The notes under the pieces are model-generated. The model was not told where the DNA came from and did not search any database. It saw only the letters and a program-made list of their open reading frames with translations. This document shows, in pieces, positions 37,899 through 46,036 of a DNA stretch of 64,000 nt. Position 1 is the first letter of the stretch. Every line of letters starts with the position of its first letter. Position numbers and translations under genes: made by a program. The DNA is from a bacterium (lineage in GTDB: Bacteria > Patescibacteriota > Gracilibacteria > JAHISY01), in the NCBI GenBank assembly GCA_021779375.1, contig JAJYAT010000003.1, forward strand, positions 1 through 64,000, read 5' to 3'.

Positions 37899-38831
37899 AT
37901 GTTTACGAGTCACCAATCCAAGGTATTCGACACGGACGTAACTATCGGGATTTTGGATGCCCGGAGTAGTGGTCAAAAAATTTTTCGACAGATTGAGAAT
38001 GATGCAAAAAGATTCGAGCAAAAATTTAGTAGATTTGTTCCGACCAGCGAACTCAATCAAATCAACCAAAAGAAAAATTTACGGATGAAAGTCGGCCCGG
38101 AGACGCTGGCGCTTCTCCGCAGTGCCAAAAAATTCTTCCGCCAAACGGAGGGCTTGTTTGACCCGACAATCGTAGTCGCGCTCACTGAGCTTGGTTACAA
38201 TAAAACTTTTCGCGAACTCCAAAACCAGCCAGCTTCTCGTGCTCGAATCAAAGCTAATTTCAAAAAAAGAATCCCGTTCACCGCGCTCAAAATTAATGCG
38301 ACTGATTGCACTGTCACGGCGCCACTCGGTTTAGAACTTGATCTCGGCGGAATCGCCAAAGGTTATTGGGTTGATCAAGCTGCTCAATTCTTAAATCAAG
38401 TTTCCCGGAATTTCTGGATTTCAGCCGGTGGGGATATGTATCTCCGAGGACATGGAGAGGGCGGTGTTAATTTCGAAGTCGGCATTGAGAATCCTCTAAA
38501 GCCCGGAGTCAATATCCTCAAATTAAATTTACCAACGCGGGGACTAGGTATCGCGACTTCGGGAATCGTCAAAAGGCGTGGCGTCAGTGGAGAAATTTTT
38601 TGGCATCACATCATCGATCCGCGCAGCGGTCTGTCTGTCGAGAATTCCATCCTGACTGTGACGGTCATAGCCTCATCTACCGTAGCGGCAGACATCATGG
38701 CGAAGACAATTCTGATTCTCGGTATTCGTAGAGGGCTTGCGAAGATTAACAGCATGAGAAACTGTGCATGCGTAATTATTGATCGGAAATTGCGGATGCA
38801 TATTTCCAAAGGTCTAAAAAAATTCTTATGA
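37899..38831 (+). CDS. apbE: ApbE-type FMN transferase without a visible signal peptide
   Basis: Protein of 310 residues. ApbE enzymes move FMN from FAD onto a threonine or serine of target proteins, using Mg. Signatures: KFSRFVPTSELNQIN (about 46-60), EGLFDPTIV, LDLGGIAKGYWVDQAAQ (about 147-163), ISAGGDMYLRG, ATSGIVKRRG and HHIIDPRSGLSVEN with the later STVAADIMAKT metal site. The ATG at 37899 is chosen because the upstream extension is a shadow of the previous gene. From this start there is no signal peptide or lipobox, whereas most ApbE proteins are exported lipoproteins. The stop overlaps the next ATG (ATGA). No FMN_bind target with a clear D-x-x-[ST]-G-A-T motif was found in the window. 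Confidence 0.92.
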   Translation: MFTSHQSKVFDTDVTIGILDARSSGQKIFRQIENDAKRFEQKFSRFVPTSELNQINQKKNLRMKVGPETLALLRSAKKFFRQTEGLFDPTIVVALTELGYNKTFRELQNQPASRARIKANFKKRIPFTALKINATDCTVTAPLGLELDLGGIAKGYWVDQAAQFLNQVSRNFWISAGGDMYLRGHGEGGVNFEVGIENPLKPGVNILKLNLPTRGLGIATSGIVKRRGVSGEIFWHHIIDPRSGLSVENSILTVTVIASSTVAADIMAKTILILGIRRGLAKINSMRNCACVIIDRKLRMHISKGLKKFL

Positions 38832-39685
38832 AATTCTCCCAACTTATTACCATCGGTTTGCTTTGCTTGCTGGTCGTCGCACCGACGCGTGCGGCTGATC
38901 TCTACCGTGATGGTGCGCCGAGAGATAGCGATATGGACGGACTGACGGATCAGGGCGAAACTCAGATCTTTCTCACTGACCCCAATAATCGCGATTCGGA
39001 TCGGGATAGTTTTCTCGACGGGACTGAAGTCTTGGTCAGTACGAATCCTCGTGACGCCAAAGATCCTCAGATTACCGCGCCGACTGTTTTGACAAGCAGC
39101 ACGCCCTGGCCGTGGTATTTCGCGCGGGCGTCCGGGATTATCGGTTACCTCTTACTTTTTCTTCTGACCCTGAGCGGCGTCGGTATCACGACGGGCTATC
39201 TTTTTAATTTATTCGGACCGATTATCGGCTGGCGTATTCATCGCACTATCGGGATTACGCTGATTGTTTCCATCGTGATTCACTTGCTTGCGCTCTACTT
39301 GGATAAATTCATCAATTTTTCGTTCGCTGATTTACTGATTCCATTTCACTCTGGCTACAAAACCATTTATCTCAGTCTGGGCATAATCGGTCTCTACTTA
39401 TTTATAGTGATTACGCTAACCTCACTTATTTTGATTGTGTCCAAGTATAAATTTTGGCGTCTGCTGCATTACCTGACTTTTCCGACTTTCGTCGCTCTCT
39501 TCATCCACGGAGTTTTCATCGGGACGGACAGCAGCACGCTCGTGATGCAAATCGTTTACTGGAGTACTGGCATTAGCGTAGCGCTCGCTTTCATTTACCG
39601 TTTGCTGAAGATTCCGGCTTTGCGGTCGCGTCCTCTTCCCAAGATTGTCGATCAAATTTCTGACACGACGATTTCCCAAAATTAG
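38828..39685 (+). CDS. Ferric-reductase-like (MsrQ/YedZ-type) heme membrane protein with calcium-repeat domain
   Basis: Protein of 285 residues. Signal peptide (about 1-22), then two thrombospondin-3/EF-like repeats (DSDMDGLTDQGE and DSDRDSFLDGTE, about 33-80), then about six membrane helices (about 95-262). Histidines lie in two pairs spaced about 14 residues: near 138 and 152 (WRIHRTIG, IVIHLLAL) and near 213 and 227 (RLLHYL, FIHGVF), the pattern of two stacked b hemes. This resembles the ferric reductase/MsrQ family, which moves electrons across the membrane. The calcium domain outside is an unusual addition. It overlaps apbE by ATGA. Confidence 0.87.
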   Translation: MKFSQLITIGLLCLLVVAPTRAADLYRDGAPRDSDMDGLTDQGETQIFLTDPNNRDSDRDSFLDGTEVLVSTNPRDAKDPQITAPTVLTSSTPWPWYFARASGIIGYLLLFLLTLSGVGITTGYLFNLFGPIIGWRIHRTIGITLIVSIVIHLLALYLDKFINFSFADLLIPFHSGYKTIYLSLGIIGLYLFIVITLTSLILIVSKYKFWRLLHYLTFPTFVALFIHGVFIGTDSSTLVMQIVYWSTGISVALAFIYRLLKIPALRSRPLPKIVDQISDTTISQN

Positions 39686-39753
39686 CAAAACTGAAAAATT
39701 GAAAATTCTCCCGCTTCCTTTAAACTCAGGACAGTAGTGTTTGATTCGTTCCA

Positions 39754-39963
39754 ATGACCCCGAAGCAAGTTGTCGCCACCGTCATCATCCTGAATCTGAT
39801 TTTTCTGGGATTTTTTTATGTGGTCACCCAGACTACATTTTTGGATTACTGGCACGACCTCAAAAGCACACCGGATCTCTGCACGCAGCAAGCCGCTGAC
39901 GGCGGGACAGTGTTTAGTTTTTGCGACACGCCGAAACCGGAACCGGTATCGCTAAGCAAATAA
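39754..39963 (+). CDS. Small single-span membrane protein
   Basis: Protein of 69 residues: membrane helix at about 7-27 (VVATVIILNLIFLGFFYVV), then an external part with two cysteines (DLCTQQ and FSFCDT) that could pair, and a Pro-rich tail. It is downstream of the ferric-reductase gene with its own 68-base gap. Its 3' end overlaps the convergent ddl gene by 50 bases. No family recognised; it might be a small subunit of the redox cluster. Confidence 0.55.
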   Translation: MTPKQVVATVIILNLIFLGFFYVVTQTTFLDYWHDLKSTPDLCTQQAADGGTVFSFCDTPKPEPVSLSK

Positions 39964-40852
39964 GCCGTTCGATGAGCTCGGCGAATTCGATGCCCGCCGC
40001 CGCCGCTTCTTTTGGGAAAAGCGAATTCGGCGTGAAGCCGGGGAGCGTGTTCGTCTCGAGGATGTAAATCTGCGCGCCGACAATTATAAAATCCGAACGC
40101 GAGAGGTGGCGCAATTTCAAAAGTTGGTGTGCTTTTTTCGCGAGCAGTTGCGCTCTCTTTTCGAGGGTTCGCGAGATGCGGGCGGGTACGATTTCCTCGG
40201 AGAATTTGGAATCGTATTTCGCCTTGAAATCGAAGAAGCTATTTTTCGAACAAATCTCAATCGGAGGCAGTGCGGTCAATTTGCCGTTTGGATTTTCCAG
40301 TACGCCGACCGAAATCTCAGTTCCATCCAAAAATTCCTCGACGAGTGCCGCGCCGAATGTCCAAGCTTTTTTGAGTGCTGCCGCGAATTGTCTATCTTCG
40401 CGCACGAGTGATGCGCCGAAGCTGCTGCCTTCACGCGCGGGTTTCACGAAAACCGGAAATTTTAATTTCAAGCGCACCTGCGAATTGGGTGCGAAGACTT
40501 GCTGGCGGGCTATGGGTAATTTTCCGGCGCGGTAAATTTTCTTGGCGCGGACTTTGTCGAAAGAATTTTGCATGCCGCGTACGCCTGATCCGACGAAAGG
40601 TATTTTTAATTTTGTGAGCAATTTCTGAATCTCGCCGTCTTCGCCGCCGCGTCCGTGCAGCGCCGGAAAGACGACGTCGATTTCATTTCGCGCCGCGATA
40701 AATTTCGGCAGTTGATTTTTCGGGTCGAAAGTAAGAACCCGGAAACCCTTTTTCTGCAGAGCTTGCGCGACGGCGGCACCCGAGATGCGTGACACGCCGC
40801 GCTCGGCCGAAGTACCGCCAGCGAGCACCGCGACTGTCAGATTTTTTTTCAT
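39914..40852 (-). CDS. ddl: D-alanine--D-alanine ligase
   Basis: ATP-grasp enzyme making D-Ala-D-Ala for peptidoglycan, 312 residues. Signatures: VAVLAGGTSAERGVSRISG (about 7-25), FPALHGRGGEDGEIQ (about 63-77), FVKPAREGSSFGASLV (about 139-154) and IYILETNTLPGFTPNSLFPKEAAAAG (residues about 274-299), which holds the metal-binding glutamate/asparagine and the NTLPG motif. All parts of the active site are present. Its 3' end overlaps a small plus-strand gene by 50 bases. It is 5 bases downstream of the M20 peptidase gene, so the two form an operon, possibly linked to wall peptide turnover. Confidence 0.94.
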   Translation of the reverse strand: MKKNLTVAVLAGGTSAERGVSRISGAAVAQALQKKGFRVLTFDPKNQLPKFIAARNEIDVVFPALHGRGGEDGEIQKLLTKLKIPFVGSGVRGMQNSFDKVRAKKIYRAGKLPIARQQVFAPNSQVRLKLKFPVFVKPAREGSSFGASLVREDRQFAAALKKAWTFGAALVEEFLDGTEISVGVLENPNGKLTALPPIEICSKNSFFDFKAKYDSKFSEEIVPARISRTLEKRAQLLAKKAHQLLKLRHLSRSDFIIVGAQIYILETNTLPGFTPNSLFPKEAAAAGIEFAELIERLICLAIPVPVSACRKN

Positions 40853-40857
40853 GCAAA

Positions 40858-42015
40858 TTATTTTAGCTCAATCCCGCGCAAAAGCTCGATCAAGATCTCG
40901 GCGAATTCGGTGACTTCGGTGCTGCGGACTTTTTCATTCGCGTGGTGGCATTCCTCTAGCTTGCCAGGGCCGAAGGCGACGGTCGGAATTTCGCGCGCAC
41001 GCAAAATTCCGCCAAAGGTGAAGCCCGCCATGCCGATGGCTTGCGGTTTGCGCCGCGTAATTTTTTGCACTGCTGCCGCGGTTGATTTCATGATTTCGCA
41101 ATTTTCCGTAGTCGCCGAGCTTGGCAAGTCGGAGAGAATCTCAAAACGAAATTTCGGCACGCGCCAGCGGCGCGCTTCCTTCGTCGCGAGAGTTTTGATT
41201 TTGGCGAGCACTTTCTTTTTCGAATCGCTCGGTGGCAGGCGAATGTCGAGCGTCGCGCTGGCTTCGCCGGGAATCACATTCGTCGCGGCTCCGGCGTGGA
41301 AGCTCGTCACAGCGATGGTCGTCGGCGTGAGCAGTTTGGTTCGGCGTGCGAATTTGAGCCGCCGCACTTGGCGCAAGAAATCTTTCAAAATAAAAATCGC
41401 GTTCTTCGATTTCTCGGGCAGCGAACCGTGACCCTGCTCGCCGAAGGCGGTCACCTTGATTTGCAGCACGCCCTTCTCCGCGATTTCGATGGCGCGATTT
41501 TGACCGCAAGAATCAGGCACGATTGCGGCGGCGAGCTTCGGGAAAACTTTTTGCGCGAGCAGAAAATCCATCCCAAATTTATTGCCGCGCTCTTCGTCAG
41601 CGACTGCCGCGAAGATGATTTTGTTTTTCAACTCGCTCTCAAATTTTTGCAGAATTTTGGTCGCGACTAGCATACCAGCGAGCGGCGATTTATTATCCAC
41701 GACACCGCGCCCCAGGAGCACTCCCTTTTTTTGTGACATTTCAAATGGATTGCTCTTCCAATTTTCTCCGGCGGGGACGGTGTCGGTGTGAGCCGCGACG
41801 AGGATCGCTGGTCCGCGACCGAGACTCCAGATCAAATTCGGTCGAGTTTTCGTCAGCGCGAATTTTTCGGCAGCTACTCCGATTGTGCCTAAAAATTTTT
41901 CGCAGAAATTCACGACTTTCGTTTCAGTACGCGAAGAATCAATGGCGACTAATTTCCCGAGAGTGGTAATTAGTAATTTTTGTTCGTTGGCGGAAAGTCG
42001 GTGGACTGGGTGCAC
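40858..42015 (-). CDS. M20-family metallopeptidase
   Basis: Protein of 385 residues of the ArgE/DapE/carboxypeptidase G2 type. Two-zinc ligands: histidine in VAAHTDTVPAG (about 72-82), aspartate in GRGVVDNKSPLAG (about 101-113), glutamates in VADEERGNKFG (about 138-148), aspartate in VPDSCGQ and the C-terminal histidine in ECHHANEKV. A dimerisation lid domain lies between about 180 and 290. The substrate could be an N-acyl amino acid or dipeptide; the DapE, ArgE and dipeptidase choices cannot be separated by motif alone. It is the upstream gene of the ddl operon, which favours a peptide or wall-related substrate (inference). Cytoplasmic, no signal. Confidence 0.88.
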   Translation of the reverse strand: MHPVHRLSANEQKLLITTLGKLVAIDSSRTETKVVNFCEKFLGTIGVAAEKFALTKTRPNLIWSLGRGPAILVAAHTDTVPAGENWKSNPFEMSQKKGVLLGRGVVDNKSPLAGMLVATKILQKFESELKNKIIFAAVADEERGNKFGMDFLLAQKVFPKLAAAIVPDSCGQNRAIEIAEKGVLQIKVTAFGEQGHGSLPEKSKNAIFILKDFLRQVRRLKFARRTKLLTPTTIAVTSFHAGAATNVIPGEASATLDIRLPPSDSKKKVLAKIKTLATKEARRWRVPKFRFEILSDLPSSATTENCEIMKSTAAAVQKITRRKPQAIGMAGFTFGGILRAREIPTVAFGPGKLEECHHANEKVRSTEVTEFAEILIELLRGIELK

Positions 42016-42040
42016 GCGCTCATTTTAGAGGAATTCAAAA

Positions 42041-42125
42041 CCATGGAACATGGAGCATAGAACATGGAGCTTGAGACAAGCTATTTTTGTTGTGTGTTCC
42101 ATGTTGTGTGTTCCATGCTATGTGC
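42041..42125. repeat. AACATGGA words in inverted orientation
   Basis: CATGGAACATGGAGCATAG words (42041-42068) are faced by TGTTCCATG words (42095-42125), making a loose large inverted repeat around the hairpin at 42068. The same word family occurs inside metG and at 62470-62505. Confidence 0.7.
42068..42088 (+). terminator. Short hairpin with T-run
   Basis: AGCTTG-AGA-CAAGCT followed by ATTTTT. It lies at the centre of the inverted AACATGGA words between divergent genes, so which transcript it would end is unclear. Confidence 0.45.
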
Positions 42126-42191
42126 TGTGTGGCTCTCGATTGAAAAAATCACCCGAAATTGCTTAAATGGTTGCAACCTAAATCCACAAAA

Positions 42192-44051
42192 ATGCAGCTC
42201 CGTAAAATTTTCCTTGCGATTGTTTTCCTCGTCTTGGCTAGCGCGCCGGTTTTTGCTCAGACTGTCGTCGACATCGATATTTACGCCGACACGACTTGGA
42301 CGAAAGCGATGAGTCCGATTTTGATCCAGTCGAACGAACGCGGTGACACCATTCGCCGTTTGATTAATGGTGCGACGCTCACGATTGAGCCGGGCGTAGT
42401 CGTCCAAGTTGAGAAGGGTATGAGCTTCCAAATCATGAGCTCGTGTTTGCGTGGTTTTAATTCAGACACTTGCTACCGTGACGGGGAAGGCAAAATCAAA
42501 ATGCCGAAGCTAGTCGCACATGGGACTGCGACCGAGCCGATTATTTTCACCTCGAAAGAACCGAATCCGCAGGCGGGTGATTGGGGTGCGCTGATTGCTG
42601 ATGCGCCGAATTCTGAGCTGGAGTGGGTCGAAGTGCGTTACGCCGGTGCGAAAGGCAAACGTGCGGCGGTCGAAATCAACAATTCACTTTTCCAAAATAA
42701 TTTAATTACGAACTCCGGTCTCGCACAATACGCGGTTTACGCCAGCAGTCAGACGATTGAAGGCAGTGTGATTCGTGATGGCGCAGCTGCTGGTATTTTT
42801 TGCGACCACAGCTGCCAGCTGCTCAGCAATGTCATCGAAGGCAATGCCGGAGATGCGGTCGCGGTCGACCTCAAAGTGCCGACCAAAATCAGCGGCAATC
42901 TAATTTTCAAAAATGGCGGCTATGCGATTCGAAGTGACAGTATTTATTCCCAGCCGGTGACGATTGAAAATAATTTTTTTCGGGAGAACTCCGGCGGCGT
43001 CTATTTCCAGCGTTCGTGCGACGGACTCAAGATTAACTCAAACAATTTCTTGAAGAATACAAATTTTGCGATTAAATCTGACATCAATAATTACGTTGGG
43101 CAGATTTATCCGGCGACAGGTAACTGGTTCGGCATCGACACCGGATCGCAAAAGACTGCCGGACAATTTTTCGTCTCGAGTGATTACGACGCATCCAAAT
43201 TTTCTGCTACGGATCTCGCTTTCGCGATTGACGGCTCATCCGAGGCGGCGCGAATTTATCGTGACTATCTTTCTGAAAACAATCTGACCGACAACTTTTT
43301 CACGGCGAAGGTTTCGCGGACAGCGACTAGCGGCAAAGAAAATTTACCTGGTGCGCTTTTGCAATATTCCCTCACGCTCGAAAACAAAACGACGAGCGCG
43401 CGGGATGCGCAGATTGCGATTTCCGTCCCGTCCGATCAAGGTCTGTTGCTCTGCAGCGCACAGCCCGCGAGTGCTGATTTTGGTTATACGCTCGCGACAG
43501 CCTGCTCGACGACACTGGCGAGTTCGCTTACTTTCAAAAATAATCAGCTCGTGTGGTCGCCGACCGGCATTCCGGCGCTCGGCGAGAAGACTTTGTTTTT
43601 TGTGATGATGACGAATCCGACGACGACGAATCCCGCCCTGCCGCGAATCGATTTATCCGGCAAACCATTTCCCTACACGCTTGGTACGAAAGTTACCTTG
43701 AGTGTGTCTGGTGGCAATGCTGCCGCGCCCACGAGCTCACCAGTCACCACTCCGGTAGCGGTGCAAAAAGCGGCGACGCCAACCGTACAAAATTCTGCGC
43801 CTGCGCCGGTCGCCGGTGCGATTGCGACCGGTACAGTCACGCGCCAAATGCTGAATGGCGTTTTGACTTACTTACTTAAAACTTCCGATGGTAAATATTA
43901 CGTTCTTTTCAATAAGGACAAATGGCGTGACATCGACAACTTCACGAAGTCAGCCGACAAAGCGAAAAAGATCGCAGTCTTCGGAGAATTCACTTACAAA
44001 AACGGTCGACCAAGTGCAATCAAGTTCTCGCGCTTCGAGATTCTCAATTAG
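42192..44051 (+). CDS. Exported right-handed beta-helix protein
   Basis: Protein of 619 residues from ATG 42192, with signal peptide MQLRKIFLAIVFLVLASA ending at FAQ. An upstream TTG start is rejected because it precedes the signal. Residues about 45-330 are parallel beta-helix repeats of the PbH1 type: LTIEPGVVVQVEKG, GNAGDAVAVDL, NNFFRENSGGVYFQ, NSNNFLKN. About 350-520 form a DUF11/COG1361-like beta-sandwich (YSLTLENKTTSARDAQIAISVP). A Thr/Pro/Ala linker precedes a small C-terminal domain (about 555-619, TVTRQMLNGVLTYLLKT). Such proteins bind or cut polysaccharides or serve as adhesins; no catalytic set is clear. There is no SLH anchor or sortase motif. It converges on the transketolase gene with a 4-base overlap. 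Confidence 0.82.
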   Translation: MQLRKIFLAIVFLVLASAPVFAQTVVDIDIYADTTWTKAMSPILIQSNERGDTIRRLINGATLTIEPGVVVQVEKGMSFQIMSSCLRGFNSDTCYRDGEGKIKMPKLVAHGTATEPIIFTSKEPNPQAGDWGALIADAPNSELEWVEVRYAGAKGKRAAVEINNSLFQNNLITNSGLAQYAVYASSQTIEGSVIRDGAAAGIFCDHSCQLLSNVIEGNAGDAVAVDLKVPTKISGNLIFKNGGYAIRSDSIYSQPVTIENNFFRENSGGVYFQRSCDGLKINSNNFLKNTNFAIKSDINNYVGQIYPATGNWFGIDTGSQKTAGQFFVSSDYDASKFSATDLAFAIDGSSEAARIYRDYLSENNLTDNFFTAKVSRTATSGKENLPGALLQYSLTLENKTTSARDAQIAISVPSDQGLLLCSAQPASADFGYTLATACSTTLASSLTFKNNQLVWSPTGIPALGEKTLFFVMMTNPTTTNPALPRIDLSGKPFPYTLGTKVTLSVSGGNAAAPTSSPVTTPVAVQKAATPTVQNSAPAPVAGAIATGTVTRQMLNGVLTYLLKTSDGKYYVLFNKDKWRDIDNFTKSADKAKKIAVFGEFTYKNGRPSAIKFSRFEILN

Positions 44052-44845
44052 TTCGAGAGATTCTTTTTCGCCTCGACCAGCTCATCGCAAGAAAGTGGTG
44101 TGCCGTGAAACGCGAAATTATTTTCTGCCACCGGTGCGCCTTTGCCTTTCGTCGTGTGCGCAATAATTGCAGTCGGTTTTTTGGCAGTTTTCGCTTGTGC
44201 CAGCGCGTGCAAAATTTCCGCGAAATTGTGACCGTCGATTTCGACGACTTCCCAACCGAAGCTCGCGAACTTCGCGCCGATTGGATCGACGCGCATCACT
44301 TCGTCCGTCGAACCGTCGATTTGCAGGCGATTGTGGTCGACGATTGCGGTTAGATTTTTCAATTTAAAATGCGCCGCTGACATTATGGCTTCCCAATTTT
44401 GACCTTCCTGCAATTCGCCGTCACCGAGCAAAGTGAAAACATGCTGCGTTGGCTTCGCGAGCGCGAGTCCGACCGAGAAGCTCAGGCCTTGGCCGAGGCT
44501 GCCGCTTGCGACTTCGACGCCAGGTGTGTGCGGAGTTGGATGTCCTTGTAAGTTCGAATTAATCTGGCGAAATTTTGCGAGCTCGGCTTTGTCAAAGAAT
44601 CCGCGTTCGGCGAGCACAGCGTACAGCGCGGCCGAGGCGTGACCTTTCGACAGCACGAAAAAATCGCGCTCAGGATCGTTCGGATTTCGCGGATCGTGTT
44701 TCAAAATCTCGCCGAAATACAGCGCGACCAAGAGATCCATCGCGGAGAGACTTCCGCCGGGGTGTCCGGACTTCGCACCACAAATCATTTCGAGCGCGGT
44801 GATGCGCAGCTGGTTGGCGAGAGTTTGCAGTTCCGAGTTTTTCAT
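44048..44845 (-). CDS. Transketolase, N-terminal (thiamine-diphosphate) subunit
   Basis: Protein of 265 residues equal to the first third of transketolase, as in split two-subunit enzymes. SGHPGGSLSAMDLLVALYF (about 23-41), SKGHASAALYA, GSLGQGLSFSVGLALA and the thiamine-diphosphate/Mg motif GDGELQEGQNWEA (about 138-150) followed by NRLQIDG. The matching C-terminal subunit is not adjacent and must lie elsewhere or be missing. It would transfer two-carbon units in the non-oxidative pentose phosphate route, supplying ribose-5-phosphate. It is the last gene of the pdxS-pdxT-antiporter-transketolase run, which fits because PdxST uses pentose phosphates. Confidence 0.92.
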   Translation of the reverse strand: MKNSELQTLANQLRITALEMICGAKSGHPGGSLSAMDLLVALYFGEILKHDPRNPNDPERDFFVLSKGHASAALYAVLAERGFFDKAELAKFRQINSNLQGHPTPHTPGVEVASGSLGQGLSFSVGLALAKPTQHVFTLLGDGELQEGQNWEAIMSAAHFKLKNLTAIVDHNRLQIDGSTDEVMRVDPIGAKFASFGWEVVEIDGHNFAEILHALAQAKTAKKPTAIIAHTTKGKGAPVAENNFAFHGTPLSCDELVEAKKNLSN

Positions 44846-44869
44846 CGCGCCGATTTTACCGCAAAATTT

Positions 44870-46036
44870 TTACTGTCGTTGAAATTTCAATTTCCACTTT
44901 TGCAGCAGTAGCGAGAATGTCACTGGAATCATGAATTGTGAGGCGATCATCGCGCCGATTAAGATTGAGAACATTTCACTATCGATAAAATGTCGATTGA
45001 AGAGCATCGTCAAAATTACGATGCTCGTGCTGAATTTCGCGGAGAGACCGACGCCGAGCAGGATGGCTTGCTTGCCGCCCAATTCTTTTCGTGCGCCGAA
45101 ATAGCAAATGCCAATCTTGGTCAGAATCGTAATCGTGAAAACAGCCAGGATTAGAAGTGGAGCAGAAACGAGGTATTCCAAATTCACTTCGCTGCCGACT
45201 TGTAAAAAGAAAATCGGCACAAACAGACCATAGGCGACGGTGCGCACGATTGATTCGAAGCGCTCGAGTCGTTCCGTAGAAAGTAAATTCTTGAGCGCGA
45301 CGCCCGCGAAAATTGCGCCGAGTGCGGCGGATTCGACGAAGCTGCCGACTCCGACGAAAGCGAACAGCGAAATCAGTCCGAAGAGAAATAGCGGTGGAAT
45401 TTGTTTGAATTGTAAATGCTTGACCTGAGTTCTGAAAAGCTCCAAGAAAAGCGGCGCGATGAAGAGCCCGCCGAGGATGAGGGCATTGGTCAAAATCGAA
45501 AAATCGGAGTGACCGGTCGCGGTGCCCAAAAAAACCGCAGCGGCGATGATGGTCGTCAGCTCGACGATGTCGTCGAGCGTGCCGATGCCGAGCATCATTT
45601 GACCGAACTTGGTTTTAACAATTTTGAATTCATCCAAAATCGGCACCAAAATCGCTTCGCCGACGGTCGCGAAACTAGCGGCTGCCAAGATGGCGACACC
45701 CCAAGAAATATCGAAAAAGGCGTGAGTGAAAAGTGTGCCAAAAAAACTTTCGGCGAGAGCGAGCCCGGCGGCGAGACCGAAGATCAGCCGACCTTGTCGA
45801 AACATCGCGCGGATGTCGAGCTCGAGCCCGATCATGAAAAGCAAAAAATACATGCCGAGCTCTGACAGAAAATTGAAAGTTTCCGAGGTCGTGATCGCAG
45901 CGAAAGGATTCCAAATCGAAAGCAGCAGACCAAGAAAAAGCGAAGCAAAAACCCAGGGCACGCGCAGGCGTTCAATTAGCTTGCCAAAGATAAGTGTAAA
46001 CGTGAGTGCGCCAGCGAGGAATAAAAATAAATTCAC
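44870..46036 (-). CDS. Monovalent cation:proton antiporter (CPA2/Kef type)
   Basis: Protein of 388 residues with about twelve membrane helices. The helix bearing FLLFMIGLELDIRAMFRQ is typical of the CPA2 family. The later FATVGEAILVPILDEFKIVKTKFGQMMLGIGTLDDIVELTTII region (residues about 140-182) carries the unwound crossing helices and the LDDIVEL acidic pair. There is no C-terminal TrkA-N regulatory domain, so it is a bare transporter. It would exchange Na+ or K+ for protons. The gene overlaps pdxT by ATGA and is followed 24 bases later by the transketolase subunit. Confidence 0.9.
   Translation of the reverse strand: MNLFLFLAGALTFTLIFGKLIERLRVPWVFASLFLGLLLSIWNPFAAITTSETFNFLSELGMYFLLFMIGLELDIRAMFRQGRLIFGLAAGLALAESFFGTLFTHAFFDISWGVAILAAASFATVGEAILVPILDEFKIVKTKFGQMMLGIGTLDDIVELTTIIAAAVFLGTATGHSDFSILTNALILGGLFIAPLFLELFRTQVKHLQFKQIPPLFLFGLISLFAFVGVGSFVESAALGAIFAGVALKNLLSTERLERFESIVRTVAYGLFVPIFFLQVGSEVNLEYLVSAPLLILAVFTITILTKIGICYFGARKELGGKQAILLGVGLSAKFSTSIVILTMLFNRHFIDSEMFSILIGAMIASQFMIPVTFSLLLQKWKLKFQRQ

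Noticed and set aside
42159-42191. TTG start of the beta-helix protein at 42159
   Set aside because: It would put 11 residues before an excellent signal peptide that starts at ATG 42192.
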